Assembly (NCBI GenBank): GCA_039566865.1
Contig: CM076947.1
Coordinates: forward strand, 7,013,501 to 7,077,500
Direction: 5' to 3'
Length of the DNA stretch: 64,000 nt
DNA from: Aurelia coerulea
Taxonomy: Eukaryota > Cnidaria > Scyphozoa > Semaeostomeae > Ulmaridae
Of this stretch, positions 11,342-21,990 are shown piece after piece. The translations under genes and the position numbers were made by a program. The notes beneath the pieces were generated by a model that did no database searches, was not told the DNA's origin, and saw only the letters and a program-made list of their open reading frames with translations. The stretch's first letter is position 1. Each line of letters opens with the position of its first letter.

Positions 11342-11421
11342 GGAGGATATTAAATGCCGCAACTTTTTGAAACTTCGTTTTTTCCTATTTATTCCATAAT
11401 TTCTCTGATCTGGATCACTGT
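11342..11421 (-). repeat. Inverted-homology block A, right copy
   Basis: Reverse complement of 2056-2125, with an insertion of about 10 bp (AGAGAAATTA region). Outermost mirrored pair around the PIN-like gene. Confidence 0.7.
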
Positions 11422-11963
11422 GGGGTGTTCCCTTTTTAAAAATTGACACTGACAGTGCTGGTGAAAAGATGACATTTACAACATGGGCTTTAAGAATTTT
11501 TTTAACATCGACAAGACTAATAGCAATATACATTAATGCATATGGCAAAGGTCATGAAGTTCAGTCTTGGTCCAAGCAGAGGCTGATTTCCCCAATGTAG
11601 CTGAATTTCTCGATTTTCAAAATCTGCACCCAAAATTTTACTAAAAGTCTGATTTTAGCTAATACTCATGGCATTTAACACAAAATTGCGGTCATTTTTC
11701 AAACCGCTACCCTAAAAGCCCATATAGCATCTACTTTTGAAATCTGTACAACAGAATTGTATATGCCAACCTATTTTGGCAATGTTATCCGAAGGATGAC
11801 ACATACTTCAATAACAACAGTATATAGCAAGAGATCAAGGTTTCTTTATCAAATAGAGCCTGAATGCCCCCCCCCCTAAACGTGCATCTAGCATAGATTT
11901 TCAGAATCAGCTCCCCAAAATTGTGTAAAACAACCTGGTTTAGCAAATTTCCCAGACGGATGA
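11422..11963. other. Non-coding; degenerate internal repeats
   Basis: No gene recognised. Two loosely similar segments share the words 'cccaaaattt' and 'tagcatagattt/tagcatctac', suggesting an old degenerate duplication. A run of C lies at about 11868-11876. Confidence 0.35.
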
Positions 11964-12917
11964 CGCAAAGTTCCGACGTTTGATTGAGCACAGAGAAAAA
12001 TCTTTTTAATCGGGCAGCTTCTTTTCATTCTAGTTAAGTGCCAGATATTTCACCTTACAGTTTGGCATATCGTAAGAAGAAATTAGTAATCTGAAAATGG
12101 AGTTATTAGTCCTAACATCGCATCTTCATGTTGAAGGCAAAACCAGAGCGATTATTACGCCTTCCTGGTTCGTGATGGTGGGGACTCCCTCGATGAGCAA
12201 CACAAAAATTGAGTTGAAAATTCGTTCATTACCTTGATGCCTCGAGTGAGCAAACATTTTATTCATAAGAGAAAACGTTGCTTTGTAATTGAATAGAATT
12301 TAGATTTAAATCATATTTAATTGTGTGAATTAGCCTAAGGTGTGAAGAAATGAAACAAATAGATCTCGGGAAAACTGTTTACTGCTGCTATTGTTGCCTT
12401 GTGCCAACTGGGAATTTCAAATGGGAACTATATGGTTTCACAGTTTCACGGCACAGAGTAGAATAAACTGTCTTTAACTAAAGAATAGTTTCAATTGTTT
12501 TTTCGACCTGCCATATTCGTCCAGTTCGAGTTGAGTGGCAAAGTACGAACTTAGTATTTTCCCCCGAGACATATTAAATTAGATTTTCAGACCTAACTTC
12601 AAATATGCTCAATGAGCGGAACTCTTGCACCTGTCATCAAGGCAATGAAAGAAAGTCTAGTTTTATGTTGCTCATTCGGAGATTCCCCCTCCACCATGAT
12701 GATGCAGGAAGGCGTACAAATCTCTCTGATTTTGCCTTCAACAGGAAGATGCGACGTTAGACTCCATCTTCAGATTACTGATTTCTTCCTAAGATATGCC
12801 AAACTGTTAAGTTGAAATGTCCAGCATGTACCTAGAATTTATAGAAATTGCCAGATAATGAACTTTTTTGTCTGCGTTCAATCAAACGTCGGAACTTTTT
12901 CTTGGGACACCCGGTAT
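11964..12917. mobile_element. Mariner/Tc1-type MITE, left terminus lost
   Basis: Both ends carry GTTCCGACGTTTGATTG in opposite orientation (about 11968 and 12877-12893). Only the right end keeps the true terminus TTGGGACACCCGG followed by TA (12916-12917). A TA target and an ACCGGGTGTCCC end fit Tc1/mariner-type elements. A short frame at 12612-12815 is not convincing. A second copy of the right 150 bp is at 37963-38112. Confidence 0.6.
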
Positions 12918-12959
12918 AACTTACTTATATGATTGGCAATAGGATCATCGTCACATTAA

Positions 12960-13846
12960 CCCTATTCTACATGGGGGGGCAAAAAAGGCCCCCCCCAACC
13001 ATACTTCCTGTAATTACTTTTAAACTGAGCATGATAAGGCACTGGAACTTGGGTGACTTGTAATCAAATTTAATATTGCATCAAATTAACAATAGTTCAT
13101 TGTTATATAATTGGTCACGTGACTATGACATGCCCATATTCGGCAACAGGTCTCTCAGAAAATCAGTAAAACATGCATAACTTTTCTCGTACACATCTGA
13201 TTTCGATGCAGTTGGTACCAATCAGTTTGTCTTGAAGTCTACTTTCATTTGATATATAAATTTTTGTATTTTGCTGACATCAGCAAAATTTACGATCTAG
13301 GACGTCATACTTATATATGACGTCATATTTATAATAAACATATGAAATAATTAGTGTATTATGATCAAAATTGACTAATTAACAATTCAAGATCAATTTC
13401 ATATCGTTTTTATTGCTAAAAACCTATTTAAAATGCCTATAAAGCAACAACTAACCTGTTTAGGTATCAACCATGACTTTGATTGACAGTTGTGATAACA
13501 ATAGAATTCCAAAAATAGAATTTTTGACAGTTTTCATTAAGAACAATCAATATGTATCATATTTATAACTTTAAAGTTATTTATTGACTATTTTTGGTGG
13601 AAAATATTACGTTTTTAGGAGGAGAGCCAAAATCAGCAAATTTCCATTGTTTTTGGGTTGCCTAGCAACTGATTATGTGACTAATTAGCATATTATTCTA
13701 TTTTTAGAATCATAATTGCTTGGTAATCATGTGTACCAAGTTGCTTTGCCATAGGCACTACGGTTGGTTAGAAAATCTGGGGGGGCCTTTTTAGCCCCCC
13801 CCCCACCATGAGAAAGTGGTGCTTGATTTACCCATGTAGAATAGGG
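12960..13846. mobile_element. piggyBac-type MITE with G/C hairpins, second copy
   Basis: TTAA at 12956-12959 precedes CCCTATTCTACATGGG. The right end is the inverted CCCATGTAGAATAGGG at 13831-13846, followed by TTCT instead of TTAA. Hairpins G7-C..G-C7 lie at 12973-12996 and 13779-13804. The interior has TGACGTCA and a 'ttgcctagcaac' motif that recurs in the next element. No coding capacity. Confidence 0.75.
13318..13325. promoter_or_regulatory. TGACGTCA palindrome (CRE/ATF-type)
   Basis: A perfect consensus octamer for CREB/ATF-family bZIP factors, inside a MITE. The sequence match is exact; use as a regulatory site is an inference. Confidence 0.35.
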
Positions 13847-13850
13847 TTCT

Positions 13851-14509
13851 TCCTTTGTAACTAAATCTCAACAATATATATACCATTCGATTTGTCTCAA
13901 TGAGTACTTTCATTTGATATATAATTTATTCATATTTGCTGACATCAGCAGTTTATTATTTCTATGACGTCATCAATCTTTATGACGTCATATTCCTAAT
14001 AAATAAGTAATTTTTTCATGTAAAACTGATGGAATGACTTCAAATATCGATGAAGGTACTTGATTTCACCAATAATATGCGAAATTAATGATTTTAAATC
14101 ATAATTATTGAGCTAACAATTTCGCATTGAATCAAATTTTCATTATTTAATTAGTTAATTTATTAGAAACCACAAATATCCGTAGGAAACCATATAAAAC
14201 TACAAAGTAATGGTGTCAAGCAGGTATTTGGATGGTTTTTTGCCAATTTTATCTAGCTATTTGCTAATAATGGGCCCTTTTCTGCGAATAGCTCGATTTT
14301 CTCAAAATTTGCATTGTTTTTGGTTGCCTAGCAACCAGTCACGTGACTATTAATTGATTGATGCTATTTTTAGATTCTCCTTTGTTCAATTATGACACAG
14401 TGCAAGTTTCATTGTCATAGCTGTTATACTTTCGGAGAAAAACAGGGGGGGCGAAAAACGCCCCCCCCCCGGTAGAAAATCACTTTTTTTTTACCCGGTT
14501 AAAATAGGG
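13851..14509. mobile_element. piggyBac-type MITE, left part missing
   Basis: The interior parallels the preceding element (shared 'ctttcatttgatata', TGACGTCA, 'ggttgcctagcaac'). The right end has a G7-CG-AAAAA-CG-C hairpin at 14445-14470 and terminates in AATAGGG at 14509, followed by TCAA, one base off TTAA. The left terminus is absent where it meets the previous element, so the previous element may have inserted into this one. Confidence 0.6.
13975..14000. promoter_or_regulatory. Two TGACGTCA palindromes 18 bp apart
   Basis: Perfect CRE-type octamers at 13975-13982 and 13993-14000, in the same relative place in the MITE as the octamer at 13318. Confidence 0.35.
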
Positions 14510-14513
14510 TCAA

Positions 14514-16200
14514 ACTAGCTGTTAACGCAGTTAAGTAAGTGCTGCTCATAGCATTATTGATAATAACATTCTGCAGATTGTCAAAAGAATAAATGCCAGA
14601 GTGGATATTTTGGGGCATGTGGTTGAAACCAAGTTAAATTGCAGCTTTTTAAGGTAAAACAATTAAAAAAACTACGAGAACTGTTTGTAAATGTCAATAC
14701 TGCATCAAACGACTATAATAATCATTAAAACTCAATGCGATAATAATCTCACTTCAAGTCTTCACTTGCAATTTCAAGACTCAGTTAATCAATGTCAGTT
14801 CATTTTGTACTTTCTTGGACTGCAAGGCTTTCTTTCTTCTAGGTGGTACCTCAAATAGTGTATGATTTTCTCATTTGGCCATAGATCAACACTGGTATTT
14901 TGAAGTAAAAATAGTTTTGATGTTTTAGTAATACAGAGCTTTGATCATTTCTTTGTAATTAGCTCAGAATGTCAATTATCTGCTTCCATCTGCATTAATC
15001 AGCCTCTTCGATAATATTCAAACAACTTGATACATGATGGCAAAACACAAAGTGTTCCCCTTTTCAATTCTGTGTCAAATAACAGGCTTTGTACTTTGCC
15101 TCAAATGAAAGCAAGTCTTGCGGTTATATGATGTACAACAGTTGACCACAACAATTCTTCAAAAGTTCATCTGGTGACAGTTTGTATCAAAGCTAAAAGG
15201 TCACAAGGTGTGAAGAATGGTCACAGAAGCAATGCTGATCCAATGCTTTTTGGTTTTTGTAAGAATGTGCATCCAGATAACTAATTTGTAAGATAACTAT
15301 CTTATGCTGCGTTGGTCTTTGAATGTCAATGGTTAAAGAAGCAAATACTGATCCAATGCTGTGCAAACTGTTACAGGAATATGAACAGCTGATATGCAGA
15401 ATGTGATCCAATGCTGTGTTAATCTTTACATGGGCTGTCACAAATTAATAACGTTACCTTTCACTTCTGCAACAAAATACATGAGATATTAAGCTTTTAT
15501 GAGATGTATATGTGCATGGTCATATGCAACATTAAAGGGGCCTTTGCAAGGAGCATGGTTTTTGAACACACCATTGTGTGGTCTTTTCGTTGTTGCCATT
15601 TTTACAGTCCACAAAAATGACCACCAATAAAAAGATGGCACATGCAAGGTATGGTGGTTGAAAAGGCCGATTTAAGAACCTAAGTAGATAACAGAAATAT
15701 ACCGACAAGAAAAATCTGTGCTAAAGGAGGGGAAAAATTAATCAAGAAGCCAATCAAAATTCTTTCAGGTGCAAAGAATCACGGTTAAAAGATCCTTTCA
15801 ATTATCTTTTTTTGCAATCCTCTCTTGTGATTTTCTATGCAATGGGAAATTATCTCTTCTGTTTTAAAAAAAATTCATGGCACATTTATGCACTAGATGT
15901 TTGCAGTTTTAAGCAAAAAGAAAACTACTGTTCTAAAGTGCAACAATACTCTACTAAAAGATTAATTCTTACCTAATTTAATCAAAGACATAAAACCCTG
16001 GGTTTGTATTGTGAATAATAGATACCATGTACCCGTCTAATATGAAAATTGCATGGTTGTTATCTGTGAAAATCTTTAAGTGCTGTATGCAAGGGAATGA
16101 ATGATGAATCATTACATTATCATCTTGTGTATTACTAAAGAAAGAGCCTTGACAAATATTTCCAAAAGTAATGGAGCATCCTGAATGATCAGATTCGTTT
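14514..16200. other. Non-coding stretch; dispersed GATCCAATGCT motif
   Basis: No supported gene. GATCCAATGCT occurs at about 15237, 15350 and 15410, spaced roughly 60-115 bp apart with similar flanks, which looks like a decayed short tandem array. Confidence 0.4.
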
Positions 16201-16204
16201 AATT

Positions 16205-16450
16205 TGCTGTTTGTTTCAGTTGGTTTCAGTTGGCTTTGAATGGTTTTGAAGTAGTAGCTTTTGTTGCCACGATGGGCAATTCACTGTTTATAACCACAAA
16301 TGGGTGATTCACTTTTTCTTTCCACAATGGGAAATTTACTCTTGTTGGGTGCCTCAGTGGGCATTTCTGATATATTGGTTTTTGTTGCTACAAGTGGCAA
16401 TACCACAATGGGTTTATACGTTTAATTTGTTGCCACAAAGGGCAGGTCAT
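16205..16450. repeat. Degenerate minisatellite (ttgttgccacaatgggcaat)
   Basis: About five imperfect copies of a roughly 45-55-bp unit with the core 'ccacaatgggcaatt' are recognisable. The copies are diverged, so the array is old. Confidence 0.5.
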
Positions 16451-16795
16451 TGCTGTTTATTTGTGAAAGTGTAAGAAATGCTTAGGTAGGCCTAGTCTAT
16501 CTAGGCCTTCGTTGATGACATCTTCCTGGAACCTGTCTGCTGCAGAAGAACACATTTTCAATACAACAGAGAGCATAAAGAGAAACCCTCTCTTATTTAC
16601 TATGAAATGAGATGTAAAAAATGATTTGATACGTACTAGAGTCTGTGAGAATTCCCTTCTTCTTCTCGTAATGAACGATAGCCAACTTCTTGCATCCAAA
16701 ATCAAAGTGGTGGTGGGTGGGCAACATTTCTATGGTAGGCAGTCAGCAAGCACGATGCTAGGAATTCTGTTGTTGTTGTTCTTTGGCTTTTGCAT

Positions 16796-16820
16796 CCATA
16801 CATACATACATACATACATC
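16796..16820. repeat. (CATA)n microsatellite
   Basis: Six uninterrupted CATA tetramers. Confidence 0.9.
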
Positions 16821-17214
16821 GCGATCGACACAGGAATTTCAATCAACCCGTCTAAATGTCTGCTACGCGCATGCGCTAAGCAGCAATAATCAATCTGAAT
16901 AATATCAAATGAAAACAATAATAGACCAGTTACCTTGGATAGATTTGTGAGTATCTGCAACTAACTGCCTGTACTATTTTCCTTAAATCTGATTTCATAA
17001 AATGATACAAGAAATCAATAATATGCGCATACTAACTAGATTTGTTGTTGTACAGGGAAAAATAAAGCCCAATGTTTTTTCTCCTCGCTGGTGGTAGTCC
17101 GGCGGATAAGCTGAGGAAATGTGCACTTCGTAGTAGAATTATGAAATTTGGCATACTTTATCATCTTGAGATGCTGAAAATTTCTGGATATAGTGCCAAG
17201 CGAAATTTCATGTT

Positions 17215-17570
17215 TGGGCTATTTTACGGACTGGAATGTGATTAAAGTACAAAACCAGTATCTTTGTTGATAAAAATTGCTTATCAAGTAAGAGTATAGT
17301 TCTGAAATGTATCCATATGCATTGTCAATCCGATATCTTTATTGTCTCAATTCAATTTTCCGGTTGGGGCTATTTAATGGACTGGAAAGTGATTAAATTG
17401 CGGACCAGTTTCTTTGCTAATATAAATTACTTTTTAAGTAAGACAACTATTTTGAAATGCACTGATATGCATTTGAAGTTTTCGATAAACCCAATGTTTT
17501 ATTGCAGCAAGTAAAATTTCCAGTTTAGGCTACTTCATGGACTGGAATGTGATTAATGTGCATACCAAAA
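17215..17570. repeat. Tandem repeat, about 150-160-bp unit, three copies
   Basis: Units start at about 17216, 17366 and 17526 with 'ggctatttnatggactgga' variants, followed by a similar 'aagta(a)g...atgca' tract. Copies differ at many positions. The third is truncated. Confidence 0.6.
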
Positions 17571-18112
17571 TCAAGGTTAACAAATGAGAGTTTATTATTT
17601 AGATGTAGCGTCCTAGAATATTTCCCTCGAGTTACACACAAAATCTATACCTGCTGCAATCATCAGTGCTGCAAAACCATCCATTATAAATGAGAATATT
17701 GTAACATAATTTTATTAGAATAAAAGGTTAGAACATAGAACAATAAGTTCTATCAACACAGCATTGTCATAATCCATCTTACGTATTGCATTGACCTTCG
17801 CATGTGCACAAAGCAGTCCATTGCAATTCAGCGTTGAAATATTTGTACCTTCCTGTGCACCCTTTCTTGCATGCACAGCAGTTTAACTCCAGGCACACTT
17901 TAGCAGCTTCTGGCATAGTTGCCCAAAGAGATTTGTAAATATCATCTGTCAAGGTCCAACCCCAGCATTAAGGATCTGGAAGACCTTGTTGTGCAATATT
18001 TCTTTCCCCCACGCATGGTAAGCTTGATAAACTGCACGCTTTATGTGTTGTTCCAGAGCGGCACCCCCCCGGGGGTGAAGCTACCCAAAACAGGGGGACG
18101 GGGACTTGTGGA

Positions 18113-18290
18113 CCCCGGTTTTGGGTCATAAATTCCCATCAATCCCCGGTTTTGGGTCATAAATTCCCATCAATCCCCGGTTTTGGGTCATAAATTCCCA
18201 TCAGTCCCCAGTTTTGGGCTATGAATTCAGATCATCCCCATTTTTCAGAAAGATTCTATCCATCCCCAGTTTTAGGTGAGAATTAACAAC
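18113..18290. repeat. 31-bp minisatellite
   Basis: The unit starts CCCCGGTTTTGGGTCATAAA. Three copies (18113, 18144, 18175) are almost identical, followed by two or three increasingly diverged copies. A C/G-rich segment with an almost perfect GGCACCCC...GGGGGTG inversion lies directly upstream. Confidence 0.85.
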
Positions 18291-19405
18291 TCCCTAATTG
18301 TTAGATACAGATTCAAATTCAAGCTTATCTTTATTAAGTCAGATTGGTTGCTGCTTGACACCTAAATATAATTCATTTTTTTTATTTTACTACCTCTCCT
18401 GCAGCAATTCTGCACTTTTTAAAGGCATTGAGTCCACATAATAGTGGGCTCATGACCAATATCATCTTCTTTTCAATCATAAAACAAAAGTTGTGATTTA
18501 ATCGCTATTGAAATTAAATGAAAGAAATTCCTAAGAATAATGCAAGGATTAGCAAGCCTTTTGTATCCACCGCTAATGGCTTTCGCACTATTGTACGATA
18601 ACAAAGGACCATCAGCAGTTTGTCAGCAAAAATTCAGGATAGCGTTAACGCTCAGCTATTTATATGGACTCAATTCCATTAATATACCACACAATAACTG
18701 TGCGTGCATCCCCATGCTATGATCATGAATGAGTCACTGTTATCTGATACTATTTCAGCATGGTGATGTTTCTGAGAGATCCGTTTTGTTCTGGCCTTTT
18801 GTGAGTAACACAATTTTTTTCATGTCTGGGATGTCACTATTTCTTACTGTCATGATCAAAAGAAGAAGGAAAATACATTGAAGTGCAGCCTAATAATAAC
18901 TATTGCGTTGTCAGATCTTCACCATCCATCGTTGTCATTCTACAATAAAATCGTATCGATTCAATATCGTAATCCATACCATGGTTTGGTGAAGGCTTTC
19001 CCTTCTACGACTGCTACACATCCATATCCCCAGCAGAGAGAAACACCAGGGCGGCCTAGGCCTACTGCAGCAAGAAGATACTGCATTACCACAAGCTACA
19101 TACATAGTAGTTAGAAGTATTATTAATCCACTTTGTTGCATCATCTTGGTCATCTTGAGATGAAATCTTCAAGTAAAGCTTTCCCTTGTTGCTGTTAGCA
19201 AAATAAATTGCTTGGGCAATCCGCAGTATTCAATCAGTTATGTGAGCAATCGGCAGGGAAGGCCTAAATATAGAACGGGCCATCTTCATTCGACCTCTTT
19301 TTCGTTCGGTCGTCTTCTAATGACCTCATTTTCGCTCCCTTCAATTCTCACTCGACTCGTGACCTCGTGACTCGTGTGACCTTCAGCCTTTCCCAGTGAT
19401 TCAAA
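18291..19405. other. Non-coding; probable promoter region of the downstream gene
   Basis: No supported gene. The last 100 bp before 19406 contain repeated 'cgacctc/tgacctc' and 'actcgtgac' words close to the start codon, which may be part of the 5' UTR or promoter of the PB1-domain gene. Confidence 0.35.
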
Positions 19406-21184
19406 ATGGACGAAACGAAGAAGATAAAGATAGTTGTTGTTGACGATGAGCTTTCTGTGCAGAGGGAGATTCGAAAAATCTTAGTATCAAAAGGATGTGT
19501 TCTTTCGAAGATAAAAGAGATAGTCGGTAAAAATAGGTATTTTGTTGCATTGAAATACCAGGACGAAGATGGAGACGAAGTGACAGCCATTACGGAAGAA
19601 GAGGCAACAATGGCTGTGTTTGAAGAATCAATAACTCACCTGAAGGTAGATTAAATTTATTATTATTGCATTCATTTGGCTCTGCCTCTCTCAACAAAAC
19701 TATTTGTCTTTAAAGTTTGAGTGTCGTGTTGCTCGTTGTGTTAGGACTAGTAGGTTTATGCCATGCCATGATGATCTGCCAATCTTTAACGTTTTCTTTT
19801 ACTCGATTCGAATGCCACATTTTAGTTTAGGTCTACTGTACTGTAATTCAGTATATGTACGTGTAGATCAATTTGCCCCAAGAACGATAAGAAGATTTTT
19901 AATTTTTTAAGAGCTAAAAATATTTGAGTTCATTTCATTTTGAATTTCCAACATACAAATCTTAAAAAAAGCAACAACAGGTCAGGTAGTTATAAAATAT
20001 ATTATCATAATAGATTTGCACAGCATAAAGAGATGAAGACAAGATAGTTGTTAGCTCTCTTCTCAGTACATAAAATCAACGCACAAGCGCCAGGACAAAT
20101 ACAAACAACTGCAAAATATGTTTTTAATGATGTTATAACAAACAGATTGTGTACACTTCTCATTACATATTTTCAAGGTACTGTTTAAAGCAGAAAAGCT
20201 GGAATACGCAGATAAAGAGCAGGATGATGGGGTCACTAGAAAAACACCAGAAAGAAAACGAAAAGCTGATGAAATGAGTGAAACAATGATTGAAACAAGC
20301 CTCAAGCCCGAAGCAGCTGCTAAGTCTATGCAAACTAGAGACCAGCCTGGTGAGAAAATGTTTCAAGTATATAACGCTATTTCTTAAATTCAATTGGTGC
20401 TCAGGACCCAAATAAATGACCCCTGTTTATTGATTCTTTTCAAAAGATGTTAAATCCTCACTCTTTACCCCCTTGTTTATTTTTATTTTCTGTTCTCAGC
20501 TTTTCATGCAATGGTTCCTTTTCTATTGTTCTTTCATGGCATTGATATTTATGCCTGTGTTGTCTCTTTATAGGTGAGGGCATTTCAACAATGGGCCAGG
20601 ACTCATCATCATCTTCAAATTCACTCAAACCGTTTGTAATCTTCTCTTCAAAAGAAACTGTAGCAAAGCCCAGCAAAGCAAAGAGCCATGCAAATATTAA
20701 AAATGAGCAACGCTTATATAAATACATGGAAAATGAAATGAAATGGCATGCAGACCAATACCAGTTTCCACTCATCTTAAAACTAAAGGAGGTAACAGAA
20801 AACAGCTGCAAGATCAACTGTGACATCTGTGACAGGTGGATTTCCATTGGAAATGTTTATACAAAACAGCTGGTACATCTGAGGGATCATTGCAAAACAC
20901 CACTGCACCAGTCCAACATAGAATTGCAGGAAAGGAGAGTATCTAATTTTTCTGGAGATATACCAAAGGTAATGGTCAATAAAGAACTTTTACAGATCAA
21001 ATACCCAAACGTTTTTGATGTGATTGGTATGAAAGCACAATGCAGGTTTTGCCTAAAAGATTGTGAAATAGATCTGCTGCCTAAAAGTGGAAGCTTTATT
21101 GAAAGGGTTGCAACACATTTGAACAGTAAGCTGCATAAAAAGATGGTTGACAGATCAGCAGGAATGGCACAAGGGCGACTTTAA
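19406..21184 (+). CDS. PB1-domain protein with paired Cys/His fingers
   Basis: Three exons join in frame: 19406-19645 (phase 0, donor GTAGAT), 20178-20349 (acceptor TTTCAAG, ends in phase 1, donor GTGAGA) and 20574-21184 (acceptor CTTTATAG). The ATG has a good context (AAAATGG). Residues about 6-80 look like a PB1 domain: a basic first strand (KKIKIVVV) and an acidic OPCA-like motif (YQDEDGDEVTAITEEE). Exon 2 is Lys/Glu-rich with a basic KRKRK-type stretch. Exon 3 has two Cys2...His2-like modules: CDICDRW...HLRDHCKTPLH and CRFCLKDC...HLNSKLH, roughly 70 residues apart. PB1 domains mediate acidic/basic pairing; the fingers suggest nucleic-acid or protein binding. I do not recognise the family. 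The frame ends at TAA 21182-21184, but homologous-looking sequence continues in other frames, so this copy may be truncated. Confidence 0.65.
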
Positions 21185-21611
21185 TTTCATAAAAGTGCCA
21201 AATGACTCAAAGATGAAACAGTCGATTTTCGACAAGCCTTACCTCCTCCAAGAGAACTTTGCAAGGGTTATTTCTCTGACACAGTAACATTCAACAAAGG
21301 GAACAAGGAAGAATGGAGTGTAAATTTAGATGCTTTAAAGAAAGAGGCAATTTGTGGAAGGGAGGGTGGAGGCATAATATGGTGGTCAGAGCCATTCCCT
21401 GAGCCTGGAACTTTGCGGCACAAAAATTGCTTGCATGCTGCTGATAGAGGAACATTTTTAAATGAAACATGTAGGTACTGCAGGAGTATTCCCAGTATTC
21501 CAACATTTTATAAAAGAGTGTACAATTTAAAAAATTCTACTGAAACTGAAGCACATGGCAGGTTTGATTATTGCAGTAGAGAAAAGCTGCTAGACATTTC
21601 ACAGCAAAAAC
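21161..21611 (+). pseudogene. Frameshifted 3' continuation of the PB1/finger gene
   Basis: Beyond codon GMAQGRL-stop, coding-like sequence continues in a second frame (GDFNFIKVPNDSKMKQS) and then a third (ALPPPRELCKGYFSD, through EEWSVNLDALKK and CRYCRSIPSIPTFYKRV). Two indels within about 80 bp best explain this. The remaining frame is open for about 130 codons, contains CRYC and further Cys/His residues, and ends at 21611 where a different repeat family begins. It is probably the lost C-terminus of the same gene; an alternative is unannotated splicing. Confidence 0.5.
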
Positions 21612-21990
21612 AAGGTCGATATACTGGGTTTTCCGCTTACAGTAAAACTTGCGGTATACGGAGTATTACGGGTTTTTCCGATACCCATAGTTTTCCGGAC
21701 AAAAACCGGATACCGGATAACGCCGCCTGCAGTTATACAGTATTTCTCGATATCGGATAACAGTGTTTAAAACAAGGTCGATATACTGGGTTTTCCGCTT
21801 ACAGTAAAACTTGCGGTATACGGAGTATTACGGGTTTTTCCGATACCCATAGTTATACCGGTGAAATCCTGATGCCGGATAACGTCGCTCGCAGTTATAC
21901 AGTATTTTTCGATATCGGATAGCAGTGTTCGAAAAATACGGTGTTATTCGGTAAAAACATATCCACAACCCAGTTATACGGGGTTATACG
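21612..21990. repeat. Tandem duplication, about 160-bp unit rich in CCGGATA/TATCGGATA
   Basis: The word starting AACAAGGTCGATATACTGGG occurs near 21611 and 21772, each followed by similar sequence (cttgcggtatacggag, tttttccgatacccatag). The second copy continues into 'cagttatacggggttatacgg'. The same left edge, AGAACAAGGTCG, occurs inverted near 35240, so this is one end of a dispersed repeat. Confidence 0.65.
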
